A DNA stretch of 64,000 nt from Balanoglossus misakiensis (Eukaryota; Hemichordata). The number at the start of each line of letters is the position of its first letter. Positions within the stretch are counted from its first letter, which is position 1. The stretch is from assembly GCA_040954595.2 (NCBI GenBank), contig CM082596.2:1116001-1180000 (forward strand), read 5' to 3'. Position numbers and translations under genes: made by a program. The notes under the pieces were generated by a model, which was not told the DNA's origin, did no database searches, and saw only the letters and a program-made list of their open reading frames with translations. Of this stretch, positions 11,915 to 26,400 are shown one piece after another.

Positions 11915-14497
11915 TTACTGCATTGGTAGCTGTAAAAACTCTCTGGCTTCTACAAGGCAGCCATCTTGTTCGTACTTTTGTAGCAAGTGTTTCCACATGT
12001 TGTGAGTTCCAAGCAATTCCTTGTTTCCTGTAAATAAATGTCAAATTGTGAACTTTGCTCATAAACTGATTGTATCAATTAAGGTAGTTGTGAGTCTAAC
12101 AGTCACATAGGGAAAGTTAAGGATTGTCAAAGTTACTTACCTACGATGACCAATCCACGTTTCGCTCTGGTTATTGCTACGTTGATCTGATGTTCATCTG
12201 TGATGAATCCGAGGTTGCTTAGCAACCATCCCTGGGATGGCTTCTCCTCAATTTCTATTCTCGGAAGGGATCTCACAGTGGAAAAGATGACATAATCCCA
12301 TTCGCTTCCTGTATAGTGAGACAAACACGTATTTGTGGTTTTAGTTTTTGTATTGATTTCATCTTCATGATGACATGGTGCGGACTGACAGAAAGATAAG
12401 ATAAAACATTTCTTTGCTTTACCTTGACTTATGATAACTGTACTGACAGCTATATCTTGGCGACCTTTGGCCTCTAACCTCTTTGTTATTTCTGAACACT
12501 GCGCTCTGTACTGAGACAGGATGATGATGGAGGCAGGGTTGACATGGTAACGGATCACTAATGTCAGGGCCATGCGCACCTGTGGAGAGGAATGGAGAAA
12601 AAAGCATTGGGTTTACTGAGTGCAATTATAAATTTTTCAATGGTAGCATAATTCACTGATTATTGACTTATAACTTTATAAACCCTGTGTATACCCTGAA
12701 ATGCTAATTAAAGCTAGATTAGTTAACTGCTTTGAAGTGAAGAGAAGTGAATAAATTCAGTTTCCCCTGCCAGCATGAACTTACAACTTGCTCAACTTCT
12801 TCCAGATTACTTCTAGACTGTTCGCTGCCTTCTGCAGTCGACACTGTTAGCTTTTCCTCAGTGCCAACAATGTGACAAAACAGAGTTGGGTTTTGTTCGC
12901 CACCTGGCCAAACGTCAAGACCACGTGGTCGTTGTAGCACCTGTACTGCCGTCTCGAGCCTGCGATCGTAGAAATGGTCAGACGGAAATTGGCATATACC
13001 TGGATGCTGTGGAGGTTCAAAGACATTAACATGTATTTCAGTAAGATCACATGTGGCTGAAGTGATATTTCTGTATTTTTATTGAGTTTGTCACCATTAT
13101 AAAATGAGTGAACTGAAGCAATATTTGTCGAAATTTATCTGCCAAGAAGCATAACTTTTCTTCAACCTATATGTTGTACTGATAGTCCATATCCTACCAT
13201 TCTGTACTGCAATGTTAGCATCATAGCTTTCTTTTCGTATCTCTCGAGCATTGATATCTCCATGCCTGCTTTCTTTGCGATGTCTTCGGTGACGATTGGA
13301 CGGAGTTGCTTGTGGTCTCCGATCAGTACTATCTGTTTCGGCTCGGTCGTTACCAAGGGAATGATCGTTTCCGGTTCGGTGCACATGCCACACTCGTCCA
13401 CAATGCATTGGTGGATTTGTGTTCCTTCTGCAATACGCCGCCCTCCTGATGTCACACATGTACATAAGATGATATCATTTCGCTGAAGTTCCAACTTCTC
13501 TGCTTCCCTGACGATGTTGCGATAGCTCAACTCGTCTGTGCGGTCGTATGAATATGCCGGATCGCGGAACAAATCGTCGTAATACTTCAACTGTTGGTGG
13601 TAGGGGTTTGATGACTTTCGTATCAAATAGTGCAGAGAAACATCTCTGTGTTCAGGTGCCATGGTAACCTCACTTCCTTTTGCTCTCAGTGGATACTCTG
13701 GCATGCCTGGAACTGGGAAGGTCTGTCGTTCTATGCTTTCACTGTACACTCGAACGATTCTGAGGTGGGCAATCTTCTTCAAGTATGCTAAAAATAGAAA
13801 AATAGAACAGCATTTATATATATAGGACTACTGTAAACTCAAAGAACATTTCACAGTCAAATTAATTTATCATCTTTACCTGTAACGACGTCGATCGACT
13901 TGTTAGATGGCCCACAATACAAAACCTGCTTGTGACCATAGTGCTGTACCAGCTGATTTAGATGTACAAACCAGAACGCTATGTGTACACCAGTCACCGT
14001 TTTGCCAGTTCCTGAAATAAACAAGGAAGTTCAAATATCATCTTCATAAAAGTCATCTGGTGATAAACTTGTTATAAAAACAGATATCAACCAACAGTTT
14101 AATAGTTACATTTGTAGTTTCATGATCAATCATTGAGGCTCGGAAATAGTGCAACCAGTGTGATTACCTGGTGGTCCTTGAATCAGCATAAATGACTGGC
14201 TCAAAGCTGTCCTGACTGCCTTATCTTGGACAGAGTTCAGTTTGTAGAATGGTCGCGGGTGTGTCTTGATCTCAGTGTCACGAACTGTAAGAGCTAGTGC
14301 GTTGTCTGTATAGAAAATATATCATGTTTATTTAAATGGCAATTTAGAGAAGTTGCTGTTCAAAGGGAATATAAAATGAGAAATTGTCAATAAATTCCAG
14401 CATGTTCTTACCGCCCATAGTTATCTTTCGTCCAAGGCAGATATCTTGAACAAACTTAGATGCATTTCCCAAGGCGTTCATAGCATCTTTTACTCGT
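11915..14497 (-). other. Second UPF1-like SF1 helicase domain, C-terminal
   Basis: Walker A GPPGTGKT is split by the intron between exons 14168-14305 and 13880-14011. Walker B is [16 protein letters not shown] (DECG rather than DEAG), motif [14 protein letters not shown], then [37 protein letters not shown] and [12 protein letters not shown]. The protein ends after [16 protein letters not shown] and a short tail; stop TAA at 11917-11915. Intact motifs predict an active ATPase. Confidence 0.9.
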
Positions 14498-17400
14498 CTG
14501 AAACAAACAGACAGATACAGAAAAGTGTTATTCAATCTCCAGAATGAATTGGTTACAAGATTTCTCAATTTTCTTGATATCATTCCTTCTAAGATTCAGC
14601 TGTGAATTTTACCACTTTGATGTACTAATCACGTGATGGCTGGTTATTTGTGACTGTACGGTCCTCGCACAATAATTACATCCAATATATATTAACAGTT
14701 GGCTTACTCTGAAACAAAAATGTGAAACAACTGGTTAATAAGCATTGAAGTATGCATACCTGTCGGGCATAGTCTGTGGAATCCATTCAACAGTACATGG
14801 CAGAAGATGATTTGGTTGTTGCTGAAGAAGTCTGTCCGGTATCTGATTTGTACCCTGGTTCAGTTTGATATGAACCTCTGTGAATTCCTGGTTTCGTTCC
14901 ACGGCCGTACTCACGCAATGACCAATCCAACGGAAACCAACTGGTCTATCAGCCACCTCAACACTGCCTTTCTTTTTGCTTGCCACCTTTCCATCTTTCA
15001 TCTGGTAACGCACACACAAGAAGCCATAGTGCCTGTTGGGGTTTTTGTCTTCAACTTTGCAGCCGTCAAACTTTATTTGTCTGCTCATACAGAAAGCAGA
15101 TGACAACCGGAAGATGCCTTCATATGCATCAGTGCCTTCTTCACACTGAGACCATTGGATTCCCACATCATGGATTGTGACAGTTTCACCAGCTGTAACC
15201 GCACTGTACGCTGAAACCATGGCGAGAAGTCTCCTCCAAACTCTCTGATAATCTGCGATGTTCCGCTTGTTTCTCAAGATAGCCGTTCTTTCGCTGGCAA
15301 TCTCTGCGAAACAGTGAATGGGGTTGCTGCGATGCTCGACACAGAAATCCAGCTTTGGTGTGAGGTTAAACAACTGAACAACTGGCGTTAATGTGCCTTT
15401 CTTCATGCTAATAGACAACTGGACTTCAGCGACATCACCGCAGGTATAGGTACGCTGAAACTGACAGAAATGCTTGCTGCTATCCCCAGAATCTGGACCA
15501 ACTCCTTCTGATGTTACTTCTGTGCAGTAACTGGGTTGGTAACTGAGTTCTGGAGGTAACCCACTCATTGGATTGTTGAGGATGATGCTGATTCTGTGGT
15601 ACACTGTTTGGAGTTTTGGTCGGTTTTCTGTGATCAGATATCTCATCATCTCCTGCCACAGACTACCAGGGATGTGCTTGACAAATCTGTCTGGTGAAAG
15701 AACAGCAGTTTCTGTACGCCTGACAGAGGGTTGGTCACTCTCTACATCTTGGTCTGCTTTATTCTCGTATATTCGTCCTTTCCACTTCAGAGTCACAGGA
15801 CCATTTTCACCCAAGATGACTGGTTTCTCACACGGCTGCAGTGCACTGAACTTGAGAATGCGCTCTTCAGAAGGAATGTGTCGGTTGTGTTCACGAGTGT
15901 GTAGTTCGACATCCCCGTCTGATGTTGATGCGATGAATGCAAGACTTCGCACTGGTTCCTCTTTTAGTGTGGTCGCTATGTGTAGTGCCACTGTAGCCCG
16001 TTCGAACTCTTTCGCAAAAGCAGCCTGTTGATTGCAATTCTTGCATATATCCATGATGTCAGCACCACTGTATGGTGCCTCTTGCGATGAGAGGTATGCG
16101 TACACCAGTCGATGGACAACCAGATCAATATATCTCCTTATCGGCGATGTGAAATGAGTATATTCAGGCACATTCAGTGAAAAGTGTGAGGTTTCTTCAT
16201 TTGTATGGCTAGAAGATATGTAGATGGATCGTTCTTGTATCCTCAAGTAACTGGCCAACATCACTGCTAACTGTGGATGATTCTGATCACTGAGAAGAAA
16301 CTTCTGTAGCCGAGCCGTGTCCCCGAACTGAATGGCCTTCACTATTTCTTCCCATACTGTATTCAGAACATCAACATCAGCCCCTTGTCCAGGTCGCAGG
16401 AATTCTTGCAACTGAAGTAGCTCTGACTTCGCTACCATATTCAGGCTGTTTGGAATCTGACTGCTGTGTTTTGCCTTCCACTCGCTGAGCTTTTCTGACT
16501 GAGGAGATTTCTGTCGACGAAGGGGTGTACAGTCAGGAAAGACACGAACAAGAAGATTTGCTACGTGCATATTAGCGAGTAACATTAATTCTTCGATCAT
16601 TGAGTGTGCTTGTTGCGAGGTTGTATCATCATCACTTTCATAGCTGCAGCAAAACCTTCCATCACCAAGACGACTGGTGCGAACTTTATCTGTCAACTTG
16701 TGCAAAATCTGGATACTTTCCTTGATGTTATCAGAGATGCCTTCAATTTCACCACCATCGATCACCTCCTCTGCTTGTTCATACGACAGTTTGGCCTTTG
16801 ATCGAATAACTGAACAGCAAAGTTCAGGACTTGATATTTCTGCATCTTCTGTGAATGTCAGGAACAGAGTCAGAGCAAGTCGTGGTTTGCCAGGAAGTAA
16901 ACTGCATAGCTTGGTGCTAAGCTGTGGTGGAAGCATGTGTATTGGCGTCTGTTTCCATGGATAATGAGAAGTTGCTCTCCGACGAGCTTCTTTATCCAAT
17001 TCACTGTCAGGATGCACAAAGAATGAAACATCAGCTATGTGGATGCCCACTCTGTATTGGTCATCTTCAAGCACTTCCACACTCAGAGCATCATCAAGGT
17101 CCGTTGACTCTGCTGGGTCTACAGTGAACACATCCAAGTCTTGTAGATTCTCTCGATTCTCGACTTCTGATGATGGAATTGTCCAGTTATCAGGATACTT
17201 CTGTGCTATTTCTTGCTTTGTTGCTATCTTGTACACTGCTTTCACCCCATACACTGTTTTCAGTATGGCAGTGCCAGTTGCCAGAGTGTCTCCATAGGGA
17301 AGGACATCAACAGCCACGCATATTGGATAGCGATAACGTGGATTCCAGTGCAAGAACCTCACCAGGAACACTTTATTCGGGCGTTCTTTGTTGGTCACTT

Positions 17401-20400
17401 TCTCATGACGTTTGACCTTCAAATCACCCGCTTTAGTGAAGGTACAGATGGGAATGGAGTATGGTGATCGAGATGCTGTATCGTCCCGCGGCTGAATCCA
17501 GATCATCTTAGGAAGGCTTCTGTTGAGGGGTGCCATAAGATTTGGAGCATATTCATCCAGCACACACGCTATCTTCTGCAGTCTGGGTTCTACAGCTCGC
17601 TCTAAAATACCAATAACTCTGCCGTACGTTTTGTCCCTCCTTTCATCTCCTTCAGGGAAGTCATTTTCACTGTTGAGGATTTCAACAACAACTTCGTCGT
17701 TATTGAGAGCTCTGCCTCGCTTGATCTTGGTCGTGATTTCAATCTCCTGACCTTCGGTTTCATCAAGAGTGACAGCATATGTTCTGCTGGGTTCTATGTA
17801 CAGTTTACACCTCTTGTAGACATTTGGATTTGATGACATCATATCTTCGAGATCTTCTTTACCATATTCTTTGATTAGAGTACTTTCATCTGTTTCAAGG
17901 GTTTCATTTTCATAGGGATCCCACATATACTCATCAGTGTCAGAATCATAATCTTCATCATGGTCAGTACCAAGTTGACGTCGGTATTGATTGCGTTGGC
18001 TGGACACAGATTGAAAATTGCCTTGGTGTGATACTCTCTGACCACCGATGATTCTCTCCCTTGATGCCACACCCACTTCTTCATCACTATCTTCAACATC
18101 TTCAAAAGCTCTTCCTTCTTCAATCTTTCGTCTGGTCTCATCTAACTGACGGGCCAACTCTTGCAATATCTCATCTATATCCAGTGACTCTAAGACATCG
18201 CCTTCATCATCTGATTCCCACTCGTCATATGTTTGAATGTTGTCATCAAAGTAACTGCTTTCTTCATCAGCACTGGTGTGTTTTGCCGCAAATGTAGGCA
18301 CCGTCTTCTTTGTATGTTCAACAGTTTGATCATCTCGTTGATTCTGACATTTGATATCTGCTGCAGTATCTGCGGTAATCTCAGTCACTTCACAAAGCTG
18401 TTGGGATTCTGACTTGACAACATCAGTAGATGTTGGATGCCATGATGGTAGATAAGTAGAGGTTGGTTGCCATGGCAATAGATCAGCGGATATCGGTGGT
18501 TGCAATGCTGGTAGATCGGTAGATAATGGTGGCCATGATGGTGCTCTACTTGCTGTACCTGGATCTGGAGGTTTTGCAGCCATCAGTTTACTGACTTCAG
18601 AGTATAATGCTTTAGGTTTTGGTGCATCATTCTTGCTAACAGAACTGCCCTCTCTAGCAGTTTTTGCATCATTCCTGCTGATGGGACTGTCTTCTTTTGT
18701 CAGTTTCGTCTTCGACCCTTGTTGTGTCGATGTACCATCTGACTCTCTGGGAGTGAACTCTTTAGCTCTTGGGTCAAGTTCATTGTGAGTTGACAGGACC
18801 TGTTGTTCGATACTTTCGATTGTCAGCGTGTCAGGATGCACACTCTGGTTCTTCTCACATTCAGATATGTAGCTTCGCCAGTTGTTCGAACATTTCCCCA
18901 TAGAGCACAAGGCTATCGGATCGCCAATCACAGCGACTAAGGACTGGGCACGCGTCAGTGCTGTGTTCAACAATTTTCTGTCTGATAGAAATCCAAGATT
19001 TAAGCTTTCGATATCGACGTCATCACCTTCTGCAACTTTCCGTGTTCGAACAGTGCTTATGAATAGAGCACGGAATTCTTTACCTGTAGAAAATAATTTA
19101 CAAAAAGAACATACATACATCCATTCAATGTCAGGTATCTTGTGTTCAGCATCAATCCTTTCATTGGTGGTGACTAATGTCACATCTCAAGAAAACCAAA
19201 GCATGAATTAAAAGGCTAATTTTTATGACTTTTGAATTAAAAGTACCAATGGCATACATGCATGTATCTCAGCATCACAAGTCACCTTAATAAAGGTTGT
19301 CTTACCTTGAACGTTTAACACACGTTCAACAGTTACTGCCCCAAGGCCCTTCTTGCGAAGGTTATTTCGAATCTGCTGGACCTGCCATTGGTGATTACAA
19401 AAGGAGATGTTTAAGTAAAACGCTCAAATAATAATTAAACTTCAGAATGATTACCAATTCACCACAGTATCTTAGGGACGAAGCAACATACTTTTCAGTG
19501 AAGTGAATATAACCTGAAAGGCAACTTGATCATGATTTCTCAGAGTGAATGTTTGGAAAGTTATTGAGATGTTGTTGATATTTTTCTTACCTGAGAGGAA
19601 TATGGGGACACCACTCCAACTGTCCTTAAATCCTTCTTACCCCAATCCTTTGGCCAATCACGGCATAATGCCTCAACTCGGTACGAAATCTCCAAAACCT
19701 AAAAGTGAAAGAAAGAAAACTACATGATCAAATACAAGATACACCTGAACAGAGGCTTGTACTTTTTTCTGAATCTTCACATGAAGTTGAACTTGAGACA
19801 TTTTGATGGTCTTACCTCTGCCTTATTGTAGTAAGATGTTCCCATTTTCTCCTCCTCTCCATTGGCACTGTAAAATGCCAGAGGATAAATTTCTGGGTGT
19901 CGTTTCTGAGGTGGATCAGAAGATGCGATCAACGCCTTGCCATAAAATAAGACGGAGATGAATTTCAGGATCTGTTCTTGACATCTGTAATTTTCATCCA
20001 GCATGATTCGATGGGGTTGGCTTGATTCTCCTTCTCTGATGTAGACTTTGAAAAGTCGTGTGAGGAGAGACTGGTCGAATCTGTGTCTCTTTGCATGGTC
20101 TGAATGCACCTGTAGAAACACGGAGATCAAAAATGTTAGTCCAAATGAACTTCTAACTATAAGCTTACCTCATACTGACAAACATATGTGTTGTTATTGG
20201 TGATGTGTTCGAGTACATGAAGCACTTTCAATATGGCATACGGTGATGTCACATTAGTTTTCGCGCCACTTTGCCATTGTTCCTTGTAAGTGCTTGCCCT
20301 ACACTCTTGATGGCTAGATGTATGAAGTGACCATCCAGACCGAATAAAGTTCATGTGTTCATTCATTTGCTTCAAGAGTTAAGTCAGTTATAGCATAACA

Positions 20401-23400
20401 CCAAATGAAACTGACAAATGTGAACTTGGTGACACATTCAGAATATTAATACAAACCTCTGGGCTCATCTGTTGGTGGTCTCCAGCGAGTATGATCTTGG
20501 TATTTCGACCAGCCAGGGTTATTGGCATGATGGCTTCTGTCTCCAGTGCTTGCCCCGCCTCATCGATGAAGACATGCGTGAAATGACCTTCTAACCCGAT
20601 CCTCTGCAACACCACAGATGTCGTAAGTGTCGTCACGACAACAGAATACTTCTTGACTTCTGTGATGTCATCATCTGTGGGCATACGTACTTGCTGCACG
20701 CCTCTTTTGGCTTCTTGAAGAGGGCAGTACTTGGCGACTGTTTGGTGTATGGTTTCTAAACGACGGATTCCAGCGTATATACGGAGAGGTCGTATCTGTG
20801 TGCACCCTTCCTTAACCATGTCATCAAAGTATTCTGTTATGTACAAGTCTGCAGCGCTGCAGTCAATAGAAAGATGTGAATGGTCAAAAGATGTATACGA
20901 TCGAATCAAGTGAATATGTAACAGCATAAATTGTCATGTTTATGTTAATAATAACGTACTGGTTAAATTGCTGAAGACATATCTCAAAGGTATATTATTT
21001 TTGACATGCACTTATATGAATAATCCTCATCTCACCTGTTTGATATGGTACATAACAATATCCTTGCATCCGGTCGCTTGGTTACCAGCTGCTTAATAGA
21101 CATCGCCATTGTATACGTCTTACCAGTACCAAATGGTCCATAGATAATCAAAGGAGTCGTGCTATCTCCATCAGTTGCTGAGATTGCCGCTACAGCTCGT
21201 AGTTGGTTGCTGTTCATCTTCAGCCCCGGTATCTTCTTGATTTTTCTCTTGTCTACAACCAGAGACTTGAATGATGGAAAGATGCATTTGAGCTTTTCAG
21301 TGGCCAGACCATCAATGGCGTAGTGTTGACGACAGAATGGTAGACGATTCATGCGAAACTGGATCTCAATTTCAATCTTCTGCTCGGCTTGAAGCTTGAG
21401 GTCCTTACAGCACTTCTGCCCAAGTTGAATGAATATTGCTTGCTTGTCAACACCACTGAAGTCGCGGTCACTCACAATCTTTGCTTCATACACCTCTCGT
21501 GACTTTGACTGGCATGGCTTTATCAAGACGGAAGTGACACTTCTGAGAACAATCCTGCCTGCTTCGTAGTCATCTGAAAGTTCTTGTTGGAGTTGAACTT
21601 GGCTGAAAAGTTCACCTTCTTTAGTGTAGTGAGTCGTTGGTCCAACAGTTGACTCCACTGAGATGGACTTCAGCAGTGTTATGCTGGTTTTACAGTTCAA
21701 TCTATGAACAGAAAAATGAAGCCATTACAATTAAACAGAAGGCTTGATGTTGTACATGACATTAGGTCTATTTGCTATCAGTGGAGGTGTAATGTGACAG
21801 TACCCCATTTCTTCTTGCAATGCGACATGTATTCTATGAAGAACTCACCCTTCCAGTATTTTCATCTGAGAAAGCTCTTCCAGATACAGTAGACGATGCA
21901 TTTGATGTGTGTAGTTATTCTTCGTTATATCAAACTCTCGTACTTGTAGCATTTGTTGCTGGAATATGGAGGGATCTTTGTACTTCTGCAAAAGCTCGCC
22001 ATCAAACTGACACGGCTCAAATTCTTGGAATGGTACGATGACACTATTATCTGAGTTCCAGACTGTGACAGCTGTTTGACTCTTCACATCACGGATGGAT
22101 TCCAGTGCCTGGGAACTGCCAACATGGACAGTCAGCTTCTTCACCAACGCTGGTTCAGATCCAAAGTCAAACACTACCCATTGATGAAAGCTTCCGAATA
22201 TTTGAGATTCAAAGCTTACTGGGACTTCAAAGTTGTAATCTTCTGTGGTAAACTTGCTGCCAGAAGCGATTTGGACCAGTTTCTTTCCATCCATCAAATG
22301 AAAATGTTGGCGACTAAGATCGTACAATAATCCCACTCGGATAAGTTGCATCTGAAAGGCAATGGTATATTTTGTATATTAGTAATTCATAGTTTTTTAA
22401 AATTGAGATAATAAAAAGCTGAAGTTGCCTTTAGCAAAATATGGAAACACTTTACGACTAAATGTTACCTACCGTGTTTGAAGACAGCTTGAACCGCCAC
22501 TGGTGATGCATCTTCTCAGTGCTGTCATCCTTCAATAATGGAACTACTGTGTCTGAATCACACGTTATGTCCACATCTTCAATGAATTCACTCAACTACA
22601 AAATAATAATAGGGGGAGGTACTTTGTATTATCAAAGACAACATGCATTGAACGAGGATGAAAATAATGTTTGGAATCCACAGGAAAAATACACACCACT
22701 CTGTCACTTGATCGTTGGTTATGATACTTTTCAATTAAAGTATCCATGAATGAAAACAGGTGTCGTTCTCTCGCAAACTTCCTTTTCATTTGACGATAGC
22801 CTGCTCTTTCCTTCCACTCTTCCAATTCTTCCTCACTGTGTGCATACGTACATTCACCGTATGGGCAAGATTTGGCTTGGGCCGACTCCCTGAAAGACAA
22901 CCAATAATACATGTATTAAACCTAAGAACATGTATTCCAAATTTCAAAGTAATTGGACAAGTGCTTTCCAAAACAGGTAATTCCAAATGGCTGTTTTTGC
23001 CTTGGAGAAGATCTTACCTTGGACACATTCTAAGCCTGTCTTCATGCACATTCCAAGGTGGTGGTCTGTAATTCCACTCTCTATCTTTATCTGAAATCAC
23101 CCTCATCCTATGGCTTGACGAAGTGAAGTGTTGCTGCAGCTGAATTCTTGAATTGCAACGTTTGTTGCAGTAGTCGCAGTAGAATTCATTCTGTCGGAAA
23201 CGTGCCAGGTCAAGAGGAGTCCGGATTGGGGTATCACCGATATGTTGTGGCTGTGGTCGAAGGGTTGGTTCCACAGGTGCTTTGGGTTGTGCTTTCTGTT
23301 TTAAAATCTTTACAAGATCTTTGAAAGTTGACACTGTGCAAAAGAAGATTTCACTGACATGAGTACCATAAATGATTGTGCAAAATGTAGGATGAAATGT

Positions 23401-26400
23401 GATTAATATTTAGCTTGGCAACTTCGGCCAATTATCATGCTTTGGACTGAACCATAGTGGTGAAAGGGTTAAAATGATCATTACCTTTTCGCAGGGACTG
23501 CCACCTCCATAGCATCATCTCCTCTGGGGAATGAGGGTTTGCACAATCTCTTCCCATAAGCTGTTTGTAGTGGTCTTTCCCCCTCCACTTATGACTACAC
23601 ATTTTGAAGTTAGTCTGGTTTCTGTCAAGAAGGAATTGAGGGATGCTGTTGACATCAACCCAACGCTTGGTTTGCTCGGAGAATATCATAATTTCTTGGT
23701 TGTCTTCCTTCCATTCATGGGAACCCTTGGCACACTTCCCGTTTTGCTGAGGATTTTCTTCGACTAACTGTCTTGTACGAATCCAGCACCCTTTGCAGGC
23801 TACCTTTATTTTGAATGGAATTTGATGTACCACTGGGTCTGGTGCCTTCGGTTTTGGTTGAGTACCGGTATCTGTGGTGGAAGGGGTGGCTGCTGTTGTT
23901 GTTGTCATCGTTGTTGTTTGATGTATGGCAACTGGTTGGGTCACATAATATGTTGAAGCAGCTACAATCTGATTTCTAGTGATGCTCGTAACAGCTTCCA
24001 GTTCCCAGACTGCCTTCTCTGCTTCTGAGTGAGGGAATGTACACCTTTCGCGTAATGCAGGGATGTTGATATGGAATGCGTGGATACACCTTACGAACCG
24101 CGTACGATTGGCAACTTTGGGAGGAACCTCTCCAATTCTGCCGACCATCAGATCCTTTCCATTCTGCACAACATGCATCATCATTTCATTTGTCTTCCAT
24201 GGATGTTTATCATCACCACTGCAAAACATCCCATCAACGGGGGTCTTCACTATAATTCTTGAAGATTTCAGGAAGCAGTCTTTGCAGCACATGACAAACT
24301 GCCCACCACAATCAATAAGTAGTTTTGTGAGCTGCTCTGGTTTGGCGGGTGCTTTACCTGATGAGATGACTGGGGACTGGGCACGTTGTGGAGTTTCTGT
24401 TCTGGGAATGTAACTAACTCCGACATCAGTTGGAGCAACTTCTACTGATATTGGATATGCAGAAGGTTTAGGTGATAAGACTCTTGGTTCTGAGTCTTGG
24501 GGAACTTCCCTTGTCAGCTTCCCAGTTGTGACATCACCATTATCTTCTCCACCAATGGCACGACTTGTATCACAGCCAGGTAATTGCTTCAAGTATGACA
24601 CCAGACGTTGTCTGTTTGATACATTCTGCCTGTCAATCGTCCAAAACTCAACTTCTTCCTCGCTGTGACAGAAGTAACAATTCTCCTCCCACACAGCACA
24701 TTTTTCTTCACTGTCAAACTCGTTGCAAAGTCGGTACTTGCCGGTGTAATTCTTCTTTGTACGAGATCTGATTTTCTTCCAAGCGAATACCCTCGCCGAT
24801 TTCTTGGCGCACAGCAATATGTCTGCCCAACAGCTGTGTTCCAGACTTGAATTAAACCTGTAACTTCCTTGACCAAACTGTCTAGGTGTCTGAGTGTAAC
24901 ACTGTTTGCAGGCAAGGCGGAACTCATGGGTCTTGAGCATATTCTGAATGGCTGCTGGGAGACCGTTAACACTACATCGGTTGGATTTATCTGGAATTCC
25001 TACTGTCTCTTGAGGTGTAGGTCGTTTGGAGACTGTTGAAATCTGTATAATGGAGTGGGTTGGAGCTTCCTGTTGCAACACATTGGACCTGTTATTGACT
25101 AGAAACAAGCGATAATGATAGTCAAAAGGGTTAATTCTGTCTTACTCTGATATGAACTATACAATGTAGTGTTTACCAAATCAGGCCTCACCTGTGTTTT
25201 CTGTGTTTTCGAAGGTGTCCAGTCCAGTTTGTGTTTCTCTGGTTTTCTCTAACATTTTCTTCGACTGCTAAATGAAAAAACATGTCTATATGAAAAGTCT
25301 TTGATACAGTTTGATGGCAATCATTTATAAATTTCACTCTATCACAATACCACTGATATTTCTTGAGATTGGTTTTACCTTTTTCAGTTGAACTGTGGTC
25401 CACTCCGTAGTCTCATTATGTTCTGTGATGTCTGTCAGCGCTGAGAACATATTTTGATTCGATTGGATGCCAGGTATTTCCATTATCAGGTTTTCTTCCT
25501 CATTGTCAGATCCTCCGTCAGAGCCTGATTCATCTGTGTTCAAAGAAAAATATCATTTTCAATCTTTGGATATTATACTTGTGCGAGAATGTGAGAGTCA
25601 ACCAAATATTTAAGGTATTATTGTGCAAATACGTGGTGCTTAGAGAACACTGAAAAACTGTGCTTATCAATCTGTGACATAAACAACACTGGTGCTTGTT
25701 CAACACGGTTACTTCATACAAAGATGCAATAGACATTTCCCTACTTATTAAACTATTCCAAAATTCCCCCGGTATAAAAGTCGAGAGTTTGATGTAAATG
25801 ATGTTGATGTACAAACTTTCATTTCTGAGCTAAGACCATAGAGAGACCGACAGCACCAGCAAAAACCTCATCAATGTTCACAGCAGATTTTGAACAGGAT
25901 GACATTGGTTTCTTGCCTTGCATATTGACAGTGGACTCACTATCGTTACCATCATCTGCTGCCTCTTCAAGCGATGTAATTGCTCTTCCAGACAAATCTT
26001 GCTTTCCATTCTCCACATTTTCACTGCTTGCATTTCCTTAAACATGATTAAGGTTGGTGATTTTTGTGGACAAAGATGAATGTGTTTTATATTTATATTT
26101 AAATAGGTAATATAATTTTGTACGCTTTCCGACCTTGACAGCTGAACATAATAAACACATTTACAATATACCATGATCCTTTTGGAAAATGGGTTAGTAT
26201 TGCACGTTAATAGGTTTAATTATTTTAACACAAATCAGATTGAGAGTGTTAGTGTGGTTAAGTGCAATTAAAGTAGAGTTAGGTGTTATTGCAATGACCA
26301 TGCTATTTGAAATTAGGGATTTGAACAGACAACGTGAAAATTTCTTACTGTTATTGGACGCTGAACTTGAGCGTGACTTTTGCTTTTTCTTCTTTTTCTT

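Noticed and set aside
15573-16031. 152-codon + strand ORF opposite the RNB exon
   Set aside because: Shadow of the strongly supported minus-strand HELZ2-like exon; no recognisable motif and no start or splice support.
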